From positions 1-62,884 of the forward strand of contig JAJEFE010000069.1 of assembly GCA_022820625.1 (NCBI GenBank): DNA of 62,884 nucleotides, in the 5' to 3' direction. The stretch comes from Gammaproteobacteria bacterium. GTDB taxonomy: Bacteria > Pseudomonadota > Gammaproteobacteria > Steroidobacterales > Rariloculaceae. Below the pieces are notes generated by a model. That model searched no databases. It had not been told where the DNA came from and saw only the letters and a list, made by a program, of their open reading frames with translations. The position numbers and the translations under genes are program-made. Shown here one piece after another: positions 26,326 to 35,546 of this stretch (the first letter of the stretch is position 1; the number at the start of each line of letters is the position of its first letter).

Positions 26326-27708
26326 TTACCCGGGAATACGCCAGGGACTCCGATATTCATTCTGAAGAAGCGCATCGGCCGATGGGTTGTCCCGAAATTT
26401 CAGATTCGCGCCATCCCAGTCCAGCGCGTCGCCCGTGCGCACCGCGACGTTGCCCAGGTGAGCATTGACTGCGGCCAGGCTTCCCGTCCTGACATCGCAG
26501 GCAGGCTTTTCGCGGGTCCACATGCAATCGACGAAATTGGCCGTATGGTGGTCCAGACCCCGATCCTCCGGGCGGGACGTCCGTACCGGTTGACCTGCCA
26601 TCCTGTAACTCGGCGGACCGCCCGACCTCCATTCCGTTTCCGGAAAGATTTCCCATTGGTTGCGGTCGACAACGAGCGTGCCGTTGCGGCCGACGAATGC
26701 GACGCCGTGTGTCCGCTGGAACGGGCCGAGACCTGCGCCCATCGTGTGCTCCCAGACCATCGTGAAGTCATCGAACTCGTAGATCGCCTGCTGCGTGTCG
26801 GGCGTTTCCATCGCGCTCTCAGGGAAGCCGAAATTGCCCCCGGTCGACATCACGCGTTTCGGATGCTCTACCTGCATTCCCCACAGAACGGGATCGATCA
26901 GGTGCACGCCCCAATCGGTCATGAGTCCGCCTGCGTAGTCCCAGAACCAGCGAAAGCTGCCGTGAAAACGATTGCGGTTGTACGGCCGCAGCGGCGCGGG
27001 CCCGAGCCACATGTCGTAATCGACGCCGGCCGGCGCGGATTCATCCGGCCTGACCGGGAGCGGCCGCATTCCGCCGTTGTACATCCAGGCCTTGACGGTG
27101 CGAATCCTGCCCAACTGGCCCGACTGCACGAAATCCATCGCCTCGATCCAGTGCGGGCCGCTGCGCTGCCACTGGCCCACCTGTACAACGCTGCCGCTGG
27201 CTTCCTGGGCGGCCACCATACGCTGGCATTCCACGATCGAGTTGGCCAGGGGCTTCTCGACATAGATGTCCTTGCCCGCTTCGCAGGCATGCACCATCTG
27301 CAGGCAATGCCAATGATCCGGCGTGGCGATGATGACCGCATCGACATCCGGATCGTCCAGCAATTCGCGGTAATCGGAGAACACGCGGGGCCGTTCGCCG
27401 TACATGTCCTCCATTTCCCCCGTGCGCCGCTCCAGAACGTTCCGGTCGACGTCGCACAGTGCAATACAACGGGTGCCGGGCACGTTCAACGCCGAACGGG
27501 TATCGGCAAACCCCATGCCGTTGCAGCCGATCAATCCAATGTTGATGGTGTCGTTGGCCCCCGCGCGGCCTGCGTAAAATGCCCCCAGCCCCAGGCCGAG
27601 AGACACCATGCCGGTTTTCTTCAGAAAGTTTCTTCGGTCCAGACCCTGATCGACTGATTCAGATTCACGCATTGCAGCACTTTCCCGGAGTTTGTTGTTC
27701 ATGTTCAT
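26326..27708 (-). CDS. Tat-exported Gfo/Idh/MocA family oxidoreductase
   Basis: 460 aa. Tat signal LDRRNFLKKTGMVSLGLGLG (residues 23-42), then a Rossmann fold (INIGLIGCNGMG) with the family block YVEKPLANSIVECQRMV containing the EKP lysine, and a C-terminal substrate domain (FRWFWDYAGGLMTDWGVHLI). These secreted members act on sugars or glycosides with NAD-type cofactor and are common in polysaccharide-degrading bacteria. ATG 27708 is preceded by AGGGTGGA. It is divergent from the WDG-type secreted protein at 27808. Substrate unknown. Confidence 0.88.
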   Translation of the reverse strand: MNMNNKLRESAAMRESESVDQGLDRRNFLKKTGMVSLGLGLGAFYAGRAGANDTINIGLIGCNGMGFADTRSALNVPGTRCIALCDVDRNVLERRTGEMEDMYGERPRVFSDYRELLDDPDVDAVIIATPDHWHCLQMVHACEAGKDIYVEKPLANSIVECQRMVAAQEASGSVVQVGQWQRSGPHWIEAMDFVQSGQLGRIRTVKAWMYNGGMRPLPVRPDESAPAGVDYDMWLGPAPLRPYNRNRFHGSFRWFWDYAGGLMTDWGVHLIDPVLWGMQVEHPKRVMSTGGNFGFPESAMETPDTQQAIYEFDDFTMVWEHTMGAGLGPFQRTHGVAFVGRNGTLVVDRNQWEIFPETEWRSGGPPSYRMAGQPVRTSRPEDRGLDHHTANFVDCMWTREKPACDVRTGSLAAVNAHLGNVAVRTGDALDWDGANLKFRDNPSADALLQNEYRSPWRIPG

Positions 27709-27807
27709 TATCCACCCTTGCGCTCTTTTCGTCGAACCTGCAAGCAGTTAACGGTGGGGCCCCATGAGTGATAGAGTTTGCGAATCAGGAACACGCTCGG
27801 CATTTCC

Positions 27808-29124
27808 ATGATCGGGAGCGACAGGACAACGGGGGTATGGGCCGCCTCACTGGTCCTCGTGGCCGTGTCAGTGTCACCCGTGTGGGCACAACTCAGCCCA
27901 CCGCACGTTGAGGGTTTGCGTGGAGCGCCATTCGTTTCGCTGCATCCACCACCCGATGTTCGCAGCTACGGCGACGGCCCGGAGTGGGACGGGCGCGTCC
28001 CCGAAGGCGTCGAGCCGCTGCAAACGGATCTCTTCACGAGCCGCGACTTCTATCTCGACCGGGGTCTCTGGATGGACCCGCGCTACTGGCGCTGCAACAG
28101 TCCCAGGCAAATTACCGACATGCGAAGCGGCGGTCCCGGCGTCGCCGTGGCCGATGCTCGGATCGGGGCGAATCCCCCGGTATCGGCGCGTTGGGGCGAC
28201 TGCACGATGGACTGGCCGCGCGAAAACATCGTCAGTCCCTACCCCTTCGAGAGCGCGCAGGCGCACTATGGGGCGCTGCTCGCCGACGCCCGGTCCAGGG
28301 GCGGTCCCACAGAGCATTCCTACGAAACGATGCCCAAGTGGGATGGTGTCTACGCGGAGTACATTCCGGAAGGACGGCGCATCTGGAACTACATGCGCGC
28401 CAACCAGGTCCCCACCATCCTGTCGTTGCTGACTGCCGAGTACCGGGAGCGCTTGGTGCAACAGCTCTACCACGAGGGCGTCAACGCGGCACATCAGTGG
28501 AATGCATCCTATTGCCGCCCCGAGGGCTTCATGCGCCAGTGGGCCACCGGCCCCACGCCGAACCACATGGTGGTGACGCCGGATGTGGTGCTGTTGCTGG
28601 GATCGACCGGCGACAATGTCAGCCGTACGATTCGCATCGGCCGGGAATTCCCGCTGGGGCCGAATGTACCGCAATGGTACGGGGATACGGTCGGATTCTG
28701 GGACGGCGACGCCCTGATTGCCTGGACGGCAAATGTACAGGCCTGGACCCAGCACACGAGCTGGGAATTCAGCTACGAGCTTGAGGCCATCGAGATCTTC
28801 ACCCCGGTACACGACGACGGTACGTTGCTGGGAATCGACTGGGAAACCATCCTCTACGATCCCGAGGCGCTTCAGGAGCCCGTGCGGATTCTGTGGCACA
28901 GAACCTACGTGGAGGGTTGGGACACGTCGGAGCGGCTGACATTCGTGGAATGCGCCTTCAGACTGTACCCGGTGAACGGATTCGCAACCCAGGTGCCTCC
29001 GGGGCAGATTATCGAGTACCGCGTTCCCGATCTGCTTGACCGGCCCTGGGCCCGGACCTGGGAGGAATATTTCGAACAGGACATGGAACGGCCTGCCGAC
29101 GAACTGGACCTGGGCTTCGAGTGA
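27808..29124 (+). CDS. secreted protein of unknown function, module 1 large component
   Basis: About 438 aa with a signal peptide ending PVWAQ. The function is not known. The C-terminal half contains GDTVGFWDGDALIAWTANVQ, followed by an acidic beta-rich region (LTFVECAFRLYPVNG). These blocks align with GHSIGWWEGETLVIETVNLT and its surroundings in the shorter protein at 47526, so the two are relatives. The C-terminus ends in an acidic segment (DMERPADELDLGFE). The start is uncertain: ATG 27808 gives a clean signal peptide, a TTG at 27778 would add ten residues. It is followed after 64 nt by a DUF6152 gene. Confidence 0.7.
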   Translation: MIGSDRTTGVWAASLVLVAVSVSPVWAQLSPPHVEGLRGAPFVSLHPPPDVRSYGDGPEWDGRVPEGVEPLQTDLFTSRDFYLDRGLWMDPRYWRCNSPRQITDMRSGGPGVAVADARIGANPPVSARWGDCTMDWPRENIVSPYPFESAQAHYGALLADARSRGGPTEHSYETMPKWDGVYAEYIPEGRRIWNYMRANQVPTILSLLTAEYRERLVQQLYHEGVNAAHQWNASYCRPEGFMRQWATGPTPNHMVVTPDVVLLLGSTGDNVSRTIRIGREFPLGPNVPQWYGDTVGFWDGDALIAWTANVQAWTQHTSWEFSYELEAIEIFTPVHDDGTLLGIDWETILYDPEALQEPVRILWHRTYVEGWDTSERLTFVECAFRLYPVNGFATQVPPGQIIEYRVPDLLDRPWARTWEEYFEQDMERPADELDLGFE

Positions 29125-29188
29125 GCCGAATGATTCCCGGCCGCTCTTCAGTCCCGATTGCCGGGCACGGCCCGAAGGAAGACTGGCA

Positions 29189-29734
29189 ATGACCATGGAA
29201 AACATTTCGAAGGTGCTGGCCCGCAGCAAGACGGGCGCGATGCGGATCGCTGCGGCTGCGGCGGGCCAATGCAGGCCAGCGGCCGTCTGGCTCGCGTCAG
29301 CCGTGCTGCTCGCGAACTCCGCGCACGCCCACCACTCGTACGCGATGTACGACGGCGCCGTCTACAAGGTCATCACCGGCGTAATGGTTCGCATCGTCCC
29401 GAACGCGGCCCACTTCGAAATGCACATCGTTCCCCTCAACCAAACCCGCGACGCACTGGTGCGCGACGAAGCCGGCGAGCCGCAGGTCTGGATCGTCCAA
29501 ATGGAAAGGGCCCGGGAAGCAGCGGAACAGGGAATCAACCGGGAAAGCTTCCCCCAGGGAACCGTCCTGAGCATCGGCTTGCATCCGCGCCGCGACGGCC
29601 TGCCGGCAGGAGACCGCGGCGAGGCGGGACTCTATCGCTGTCCGGAGGGCGGTGTTCCCGAGCCGGGGCTGCATTGCGACACAGTGCAGGGCAGCACGCC
29701 CTTCGGCCCGGGCGAGATACCGCAAGACGCCTGA
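29189..29734 (+). CDS. DUF6152-like secreted protein, module 1 small component
   Basis: 181 aa. A long basic-hydrophobic N-terminus ends in an export signal (ASAVLLANSAHAHHSY). The mature part begins HHSYAMYDG and contains VITGVMVRIVPNAAHFEMHI, the pattern of DUF6152 (HHSF...G.V..F...NPH), a small beta-barrel-like periplasmic family of unknown role. GGAAG lies 7 nt before ATG 29189. It has diverged from the relative at 46925: the central NPH is NAAH and a Cys-containing tail (YRCPEGGVPEPGLHCD) is added. Confidence 0.65.
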   Translation: MTMENISKVLARSKTGAMRIAAAAAGQCRPAAVWLASAVLLANSAHAHHSYAMYDGAVYKVITGVMVRIVPNAAHFEMHIVPLNQTRDALVRDEAGEPQVWIVQMERAREAAEQGINRESFPQGTVLSIGLHPRRDGLPAGDRGEAGLYRCPEGGVPEPGLHCDTVQGSTPFGPGEIPQDA

Positions 29735-29794
29735 ATTTGCACACATTGTCGAAATCCTGACAATATGCGATGGACCGCCTTCAGCGTATTGCGC

Positions 29795-29962
29795 ATGAAC
29801 GCGAACCAGACCGAATTTTACGAACTTCGCGAGCGCGTGTCGGCGTTAGAGGCGCACATGAGCAACATGCCCACGAAGGCTTGGGTGCTCGGAGTAGTTG
29901 TCGGCGGAATGGGTCTGGCCGCTACGATGGCACTGGCAATCGTCAGGATTTTCCTGGTTTGA
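29795..29962 (+). CDS. small coiled-coil/membrane protein
   Basis: 55 aa: a short amphipathic helix (YELRERVSALEAHMSNM) and one C-terminal transmembrane helix (VLGVVVGGMGLAATMALAIV). The layout resembles haemolysin-XhlA-like or DUF1640-type small proteins. ATG 29795 is chosen; an in-frame start at 29765 adds ten unlikely residues. A weak ATTGTC/GACAAT inverted repeat lies upstream (29745-29764). Confidence 0.5.
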   Translation: MNANQTEFYELRERVSALEAHMSNMPTKAWVLGVVVGGMGLAATMALAIVRIFLV

Positions 29963-30008
29963 TCGATTGAAGCCGTCTTGGTCCGCCTCGTAACTCCCCA
30001 TTCCCAGG

Positions 30009-31460
30009 CTAGGCAAGCCCCAGCACGCTCCCACACAAATCCAGCAACGCCCCGGGAAACAGCCCGAACGCCAGAAGCAGCAGTGCGTTCACGCTGACCG
30101 CGATCCGCAAGGCTGTCGAAGCCTCCAGCGCCTCCGTTCCAATCTTCCCTTCAGCACTCTCCTCCACCTCCGAAAAGTACATGAACCAGATCACCCGCAG
30201 GTAGTAGAACGCGCCGATAACGGCGAAGAACACACCCAACACGGCCAGCCAGACCAATCCAGCGTCCAGTACGCTTTCGAGCACCACCAGCTTGGCGTAG
30301 AACCCAACGAACAGGGGAATCCCGGCCATGCTGAACATGATCATGAGCATCATGAGGGCGAACCAGGGATCGCGAGCGTTGAGGCCCTTGAAGTCGGCGA
30401 TGTTCTCGGCTTCGAATCCTTCGCGGCTGAGGAGGATGATCATGCCGAAGGCGGCGGCGGCCATGAACGCATAGGCGATCGTGTAGAACATGGCCGCGCT
30501 GAGGCCCTGCGGCGTGCCGGCGATGAACCCCATGAGGATGAAGCCCACATGGGAGATGGTCGAATAGGCCAGCATCCGCTTGAGGTTGGTCTGGGCGATG
30601 GCCGCCACGTTGCCCACCGCCAGCGACAGTACGGACAGCACGATGACCATGTCCTGCCAACTGCCGTGCAGGCCGCCGAGGCCTTCCACCATGACTCGCC
30701 AGGCCAATGCGAAGGAGGCCAGCTTGGGCGCGGTACTGATGAAGAGGGTTACCGGCGTGCGCGCGCCCTGGTAGACATCGGGCAGCCACATGTGGAACGG
30801 TACCGCGCCGAACTTGAATGCGACGCCGACGATGACGAAGGCCAGTCCCAGCAGCGCCGCCACCTGCGGACCCTCGCCGGTCGAGAAATACGCCCCCAGC
30901 TCACCGATATCCACGGTTCCGGTAACTCCGTAAAGAACCGAGATTCCGTAAAGCAGCGTGCCGGACGCGATGGCGCCGAGCACGAAGTACTTCATGGCGG
31001 ACTCTGCAGCGATGCTCGACTCGCGGTCGAAGGCCACCAGCGCGTAGAGCGCCAGCGACAGCAGTTCAAGCCCGAGATAGAGGATCAGCAGGCTGTTGGC
31101 GGAGATCATGACCATGATCCCCAGCAGTGCGAACAGCCCGAGGATGAAGTATTCGCCCTTGTAGAGTCCCTCCCGTTCCAGGTAGTCGCGCGAGTAGAGG
31201 AATACCAGGGCGACGATGGCGTAGGCGAACAGTTTGAGCACGTTGCCCGCCGGGTCGGACACGAAGCTGTCGTAGAGCAGCGTGGTCCGTTCCCCTGCTC
31301 CGTAGTACAGCGAGCACAGCGCGGTGCCGAGCAACGCCAGCATGGTCAGGTAGAACGTGGCCCTGCGCTGTGCCCGAGGCAGGAACACGTCCACCACCAG
31401 AATCACGCTGATCGCGCAAACCATGAATATCTCCGGCGCTGCCCGGATCCACTCACCCAC
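30009..31460 (-). CDS. nuoN: NADH-quinone oxidoreductase subunit N
   Basis: 483 aa, about 14 transmembrane helices; antiporter-like proton channel subunit of complex I. Conserved segments are YLGLELLSLALYALVAF, FGAVPFHMWLPDVYQGA (with the channel Lys/Glu region) and RMLAYSTISHVGFILMG. The GTG start at 31460 has GGGAG 6 nt upstream. It is the last nuo gene; the 123 nt separating it from nuoM contain a coupled small reading frame. Confidence 0.96.
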   Translation of the reverse strand: MGEWIRAAPEIFMVCAISVILVVDVFLPRAQRRATFYLTMLALLGTALCSLYYGAGERTTLLYDSFVSDPAGNVLKLFAYAIVALVFLYSRDYLEREGLYKGEYFILGLFALLGIMVMISANSLLILYLGLELLSLALYALVAFDRESSIAAESAMKYFVLGAIASGTLLYGISVLYGVTGTVDIGELGAYFSTGEGPQVAALLGLAFVIVGVAFKFGAVPFHMWLPDVYQGARTPVTLFISTAPKLASFALAWRVMVEGLGGLHGSWQDMVIVLSVLSLAVGNVAAIAQTNLKRMLAYSTISHVGFILMGFIAGTPQGLSAAMFYTIAYAFMAAAAFGMIILLSREGFEAENIADFKGLNARDPWFALMMLMIMFSMAGIPLFVGFYAKLVVLESVLDAGLVWLAVLGVFFAVIGAFYYLRVIWFMYFSEVEESAEGKIGTEALEASTALRIAVSVNALLLLAFGLFPGALLDLCGSVLGLA

Positions 31461-31587
31461 GGGAATCTCCCGCGTCAGTCATTGCAGGTCTTTTCTCAGC
31501 CATCCCGCATACCGGTTCCAGTTCGCGCGAGCACCCTGCCAGGCTTCGAGAGCCCGCAGGCCGCGCATATGAATTCACCGCGTTCAT
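31453..31587 (-). CDS. possible 44-aa protein between nuoM and nuoN
   Basis: Its ATG overlaps the nuoM stop (ATGA at 31584-31587) and its stop lies 8 nt inside nuoN, so a ribosome leaving nuoM could translate it and be delivered to nuoN. The sequence (MNAVNSYARPAGSRSLAGCS, then RELEPVCGMAEKRPAMTDA) is hydrophilic and basic, with no recognised family. It may be only a translational relay or chance. Confidence 0.35.
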   Translation of the reverse strand: MNAVNSYARPAGSRSLAGCSRELEPVCGMAEKRPAMTDAGDSRG

Positions 31588-33119
31588 AGTTTCGTCTGCT
31601 GTACGTGTTCGAGCAGGTTGGCCAATGTCACCTCCATCACTTCCAACAAGGGCGCAGGCCAGACGCCGAGCAACAACACGCCGGCCGCCAGCACCGCCAG
31701 GTAGAAGAATTCCCTCGAATCGACATCCTTGAGCGACGCGACGCCGTCGTTGGCCACGTCTCCAAAGACCACGCGCTTGACCAGCCACAGCGTGTAGGCC
31801 GCACCGAACACCAGCGTGGTCGCCGCCAGAAAGGCCAGCCAGAAACTCGCCTGGAAGCTGCCGAGGATGACCAGGAATTCGCCCACGAAGCCCGAAGTCC
31901 CGGGCAGGCCCGCGTTGGCCAGCGCGAAGAAGACCATCAGGGCGGCGAACCTGGGCATGGTGTTGACCACGCCGCCGTAGTCGGCGATCTGCCGGCTGTG
32001 AAGCCGGTCGTACATGACGCCGACGCAGAGGAACAGCGCCCCCGAGATCAGGCCGTGGGAGATCATCTGCACCATGCCGCCCTGCAGCGCCAGCATCGCG
32101 CCGTCGCCGCCGAAAATGCCCGCACCTCCGGTGCCGCCCAGGGCAATCTGAAAGACCACGAAGAACCCCAGCGTCACGAAACCCATGTGCGCGATGGACG
32201 AGTATGCGATGAGCTTCTTCATGTCCTCCTGGGCCAGGGCCACGAAGGCGATGTAGATGATGGCGATGAGGGACAGCACGATAATTACGCCCGCCAGGGC
32301 CGCGCTGGCGTCCGGAGTGATGGGCAGGCTGAAGCGCACGAATCCGTAGCCGCCCATCTTCAGCAGCACCGCCGCCAGGATTACCGAGCCGCCGGTGGGC
32401 GCCTCCACGTGAGCGTCGGGCAGCCAGGTGTGCACCGGCCACATGGGCACCTTGACCGCGAAGGCCAGCAGGAACGCCACGAAGATCCACTGTTGTTCCC
32501 GCATCGTCAGGGGCAGATCGTGGAAGGCCAGGATCGCGTAGCTGCCGGCTTGCAGGTACAGGTAGATCAGCGCCACCAGCATGAAGACCGAGCCCAGGAA
32601 CGTGAACAGGAAGAACTTCACGGTGGCGTAGATCCGGCGCTCGCCGCCCCAGACGCCGATGATGATGAACATCGGCACCAGCATCGCTTCCCAGAAGACG
32701 TAGAAGAGCAGCCCGTCCAGCGCCGCAAAGACGCCGATCATCAGGCCTTCCATGAAGAGGAACGCGGCGAAGTACTGGGCTGGACGCAGTTGGATCACCC
32801 GCCATCCGGCCAGGACCACCAGCGGGGTCAGCAGCGTGGTCAGCAACACCAGCGGCAGCGAAATACCGTCCAGGCCCAGGTGATAGTAGACGTTGAAGCG
32901 CTCTATCCACGATACCCGCTCGACGAACTGCATCTCGGCCGTGGTGACGTCGAAGCCGAAGTACAGCGGCAGGCTCAGGATGAAGACGACGGTGGAGGCC
33001 ACCAGCGCCACCAGCTTGCCGCGGCGCGCGCCCGCCTCGCCGGAGCCCAGGGCCAGCACGGCAATGCCGGCCAGGATGGGCAGCCAGACCAATGCGCTCA
33101 GTATCGGAAAACCGCTCAC
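31584..33119 (-). CDS. nuoM: NADH-quinone oxidoreductase subunit M
   Basis: 511 aa, antiporter-like membrane subunit of complex I. Typical motifs are FEAMLVPMFIIIG-like FWEAMLVPMFIIIGVWG, PVHTWLPDAHVEAPTGGSVI and KKLIAYSSIAHMGFVTLG. The GTG at 33119 gives the family N-terminus (SGFPILSALVWLPIL); an in-frame ATG at 33152 adds 11 residues with no family match and no ribosome site. The 121 nt between the nuoL stop and this start hold no convincing gene. Confidence 0.95.
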   Translation of the reverse strand: MSGFPILSALVWLPILAGIAVLALGSGEAGARRGKLVALVASTVVFILSLPLYFGFDVTTAEMQFVERVSWIERFNVYYHLGLDGISLPLVLLTTLLTPLVVLAGWRVIQLRPAQYFAAFLFMEGLMIGVFAALDGLLFYVFWEAMLVPMFIIIGVWGGERRIYATVKFFLFTFLGSVFMLVALIYLYLQAGSYAILAFHDLPLTMREQQWIFVAFLLAFAVKVPMWPVHTWLPDAHVEAPTGGSVILAAVLLKMGGYGFVRFSLPITPDASAALAGVIIVLSLIAIIYIAFVALAQEDMKKLIAYSSIAHMGFVTLGFFVVFQIALGGTGGAGIFGGDGAMLALQGGMVQMISHGLISGALFLCVGVMYDRLHSRQIADYGGVVNTMPRFAALMVFFALANAGLPGTSGFVGEFLVILGSFQASFWLAFLAATTLVFGAAYTLWLVKRVVFGDVANDGVASLKDVDSREFFYLAVLAAGVLLLGVWPAPLLEVMEVTLANLLEHVQQTKL

Positions 33120-33240
33120 CGCCTGCCTGCCTGCCACCCATCGGGCTTGCATGGAAAAACCGCGTGCACCGCGCCGTGCATGCCGCTTCCCGCCAACCCG
33201 CTGATTCCCGCCACCTGCTTCACGATCAACTGCCGCCCTG

Positions 33241-35196
33241 CTATCCGCCGAACGTCAGCCAGACCAGGAACGCCGTCAGCCCGATGATCATGGCGAACGC
33301 GTAGTGATAGAGATAACCGGTCTGGAGAGTCCGCACGACGCCCGCCAGGTAGCGCACACCGCGGGCGCTGCCGTTGATGCCGACACCGTCGATGACGCCG
33401 GCGTCGGCGACGCGCCAGAGCGAGCCCGCCAGCATTCGCGTGGCGGCCGCAACGACGTTCTCGTTGAACCAGTCGAAGTAGTACTTGTTGTCCAGGACGC
33501 GGTGCAGCACGGCAAGGCGCGACTGCAATATCCCTGGCAGGTCGGGTCGCCGGATGTAAAGAAACCAAGCAACCAGCGCGCCCGCCGCGGCCAGGTACAG
33601 CGCCACCGAATGCGTCGCTGCATGGACGATGAATGCCGCGGCGCCGTGGAACTCTTCGCCCACCAGGCCCACCACGTCCTGCTGCGCGAGCACGAAGATC
33701 GAGTCCTCGAAGAACCCGCCGAAAAGCACGGGTCCGATGGTGATCCAGCCGATAACGACCGAGGGAATGGCCAGCAATATGAGCGGCACCGTCACCACCT
33801 TCGGAGACTCCTTGAGGTGCTCCCTGGCGTGCTGATCGATCCGCTCCTCGCCATGGAACACAACGAACAGCAGCCGGAAGCTGTAGAGCGCCGTCACGAA
33901 GACCCCCAGCAGCACGCACCAGTAGGCGTACCCCGCGCCGGGCGTGGCGGAGAGATGCACCGCCTCGATGAGCGCATCCTTGGAATAGAACCCGGAAAAC
34001 CCGGGAAAGCCGATCAGCGCCAGCGTCCCGATCACCGACGTCCAGTAGGTGATCGGCATGTACTTGCGCAGCCCGCCCATCTTGCGGATGTCCTGCTCGT
34101 GGTGCAGCGCAATGATCACCGAACCCGCGGCCAGGAACAGCAGCGCCTTGAAGAACGCATGGGTCATCAAATGGAAGATGCCGGCGGCGTAGGCCGAAGC
34201 GCCGAGCGCCACGGTCATGTAGCCGAGCTGGGACAGCGTCGAGTAGGCCACGATGCGCTTGATGTCCTGCTGGACGACGCCCAGAAGCCCCGTAAATATC
34301 GCTGTGGTGGCGCCGATCACCAGCATCACGCTGAGCGCGGTCTGGGAGTATTCGAACAGCGGCGACATCCGCGCCACCATGAAGATGCCCGCGGTGACCA
34401 TCGTCGCGGCGTGGATCAGCGCCGAAATCGGCGTTGGGCCTTCCATGGAGTCCGGCAGCCAGACGTGCAGCGGCATCTGCGCCGACTTGTCCATGGCGCC
34501 GACGAAGAGGCCGAGGCAGGCCACGGTGAGTACCGACCACTCCGTCCCGGAGAACAGCGAGATGCGCTCGTCCGCGAGTCCCTCGGCGGCCCCGAACACC
34601 GTCTGGTAGTCCAGCGATCCGGTGAAGGCCAGCAGCGTCGCGATCCCCAGCAGGAAGCCGAAATCGCCCACCCGGTTGACCAGGAAGGCCTTCATGTTGG
34701 CGAAGATCGCCGTCTCGCGCTTGAACCAGAAGCCGATGAGCAGGTACGACACGACCCCCACCGCCTCCCAGCCGAAGAACAACTGCAGGAAGTTGTTCGA
34801 CATCACCAGCGTCAGCATGGCGAAGGTGAACAGCGAGATGTAGCTGAAGAAGCGTTGATATCCGTCGTCGTCGGCCATGTAGCCGATGGTGTAGATGTGC
34901 ACCGCCAACGAGACGAAGCTGACCACGGTGATCATCAGCGCGGTCAGGTGGTCGATGAGGAAACCGATCTCCAGACTCAGCCCGCCCACCTGCCCCCATT
35001 GGTACACGGCGCCGCTGTAAACCTCCGCCCCGCCCAGGACGTCCGCCAGCACCACCAGCGACAGCACGAACGAGATGCTGACGCCGACGATCGTGATCCA
35101 GTGAGCCCCCGCCCGGCCAACGCGGCTGCCGAACAGCCCCACCGCGACCGAGGCGGCCAGCGGCGCAAGGATGATGCTGAGGTAGACGCCTTCCAC
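33241..35196 (-). CDS. nuoL: NADH-quinone oxidoreductase subunit L
   Basis: 651 aa, about 16 helices, the distal proton-pumping subunit with the long lateral helix near its C-terminus. Key segments: FFGWEAVGVVSYLLIGFW, MPLHVWLPDSMEGPTPISAL and KRIVAYSTLSQLGYMTVALG. GTG 35196 is preferred, leaving 34 nt to nuoK and giving a normal N-terminus (EGVYLSIILAPLAAS); upstream in-frame codons to 35304 would overlap nuoK. Confidence 0.95.
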   Translation of the reverse strand: MEGVYLSIILAPLAASVAVGLFGSRVGRAGAHWITIVGVSISFVLSLVVLADVLGGAEVYSGAVYQWGQVGGLSLEIGFLIDHLTALMITVVSFVSLAVHIYTIGYMADDDGYQRFFSYISLFTFAMLTLVMSNNFLQLFFGWEAVGVVSYLLIGFWFKRETAIFANMKAFLVNRVGDFGFLLGIATLLAFTGSLDYQTVFGAAEGLADERISLFSGTEWSVLTVACLGLFVGAMDKSAQMPLHVWLPDSMEGPTPISALIHAATMVTAGIFMVARMSPLFEYSQTALSVMLVIGATTAIFTGLLGVVQQDIKRIVAYSTLSQLGYMTVALGASAYAAGIFHLMTHAFFKALLFLAAGSVIIALHHEQDIRKMGGLRKYMPITYWTSVIGTLALIGFPGFSGFYSKDALIEAVHLSATPGAGYAYWCVLLGVFVTALYSFRLLFVVFHGEERIDQHAREHLKESPKVVTVPLILLAIPSVVIGWITIGPVLFGGFFEDSIFVLAQQDVVGLVGEEFHGAAAFIVHAATHSVALYLAAAGALVAWFLYIRRPDLPGILQSRLAVLHRVLDNKYYFDWFNENVVAAATRMLAGSLWRVADAGVIDGVGINGSARGVRYLAGVVRTLQTGYLYHYAFAMIIGLTAFLVWLTFGG

Positions 35197-35230
35197 AATC
35201 AGCCCTTGAACGGATTCAGTGCGTCCACGG

Positions 35231-35539
35231 TCAGCCCCTGAGCGTATCCAGTTCTTCCACGTTGATGCTCTGCCGGGTCCGGAACAGCACCACGAGGATC
35301 GCAAGCCCGATGGCCGCTTCAGCCGCGGCCACGGTGAGGATGAAGAAGACGAACACCTGGCCCATCTCGTCGCCGAGCATCCGCGAGAAGGCGATGAAGT
35401 TGAAATTGACCGCCAGCAGCATCAGCTCGATGCACATCAGCAGCAGAATGACGTTCTTGCGGTTGATGAAGATTCCCGCGACGGACATGCTGAAGAGCAC
35501 GGCGGCCAGGATCAGGTAGTGGGAGATGGTGACGGTCAT
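35231..35539 (-). CDS. nuoK: NADH-quinone oxidoreductase subunit K
   Basis: 102 aa with three transmembrane helices, the standard length. The two buried Glu residues of NuoK are visible in [11 protein letters not shown] and [13 protein letters not shown]. It participates in the proton path between quinone site and antiporter subunits. It starts 7 nt after nuoJ ends. Confidence 0.96.
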   Translation of the reverse strand: MTVTISHYLILAAVLFSMSVAGIFINRKNVILLLMCIELMLLAVNFNFIAFSRMLGDEMGQVFVFFILTVAAAEAAIGLAILVVLFRTRQSINVEELDTLRG

Positions 35540-35546
35540 CGGCGCG

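Noticed and set aside
26209..27657. 482-codon plus-strand frame after the coiled-coil gene
   Set aside because: Antisense to the Gfo/Idh/MocA oxidoreductase, which has all family motifs.
33120..33240. Possible small gene between nuoL and nuoM
   Set aside because: The frame ends at the nuoM GTG but has no credible start near nuoL and no hydrophobic or conserved segment.
33304..35241. 645-codon plus-strand frame opposite nuoL
   Set aside because: His/Gln/Arg-rich composition typical of the complement of membrane-protein genes; nuoL is unmistakable on the other strand.
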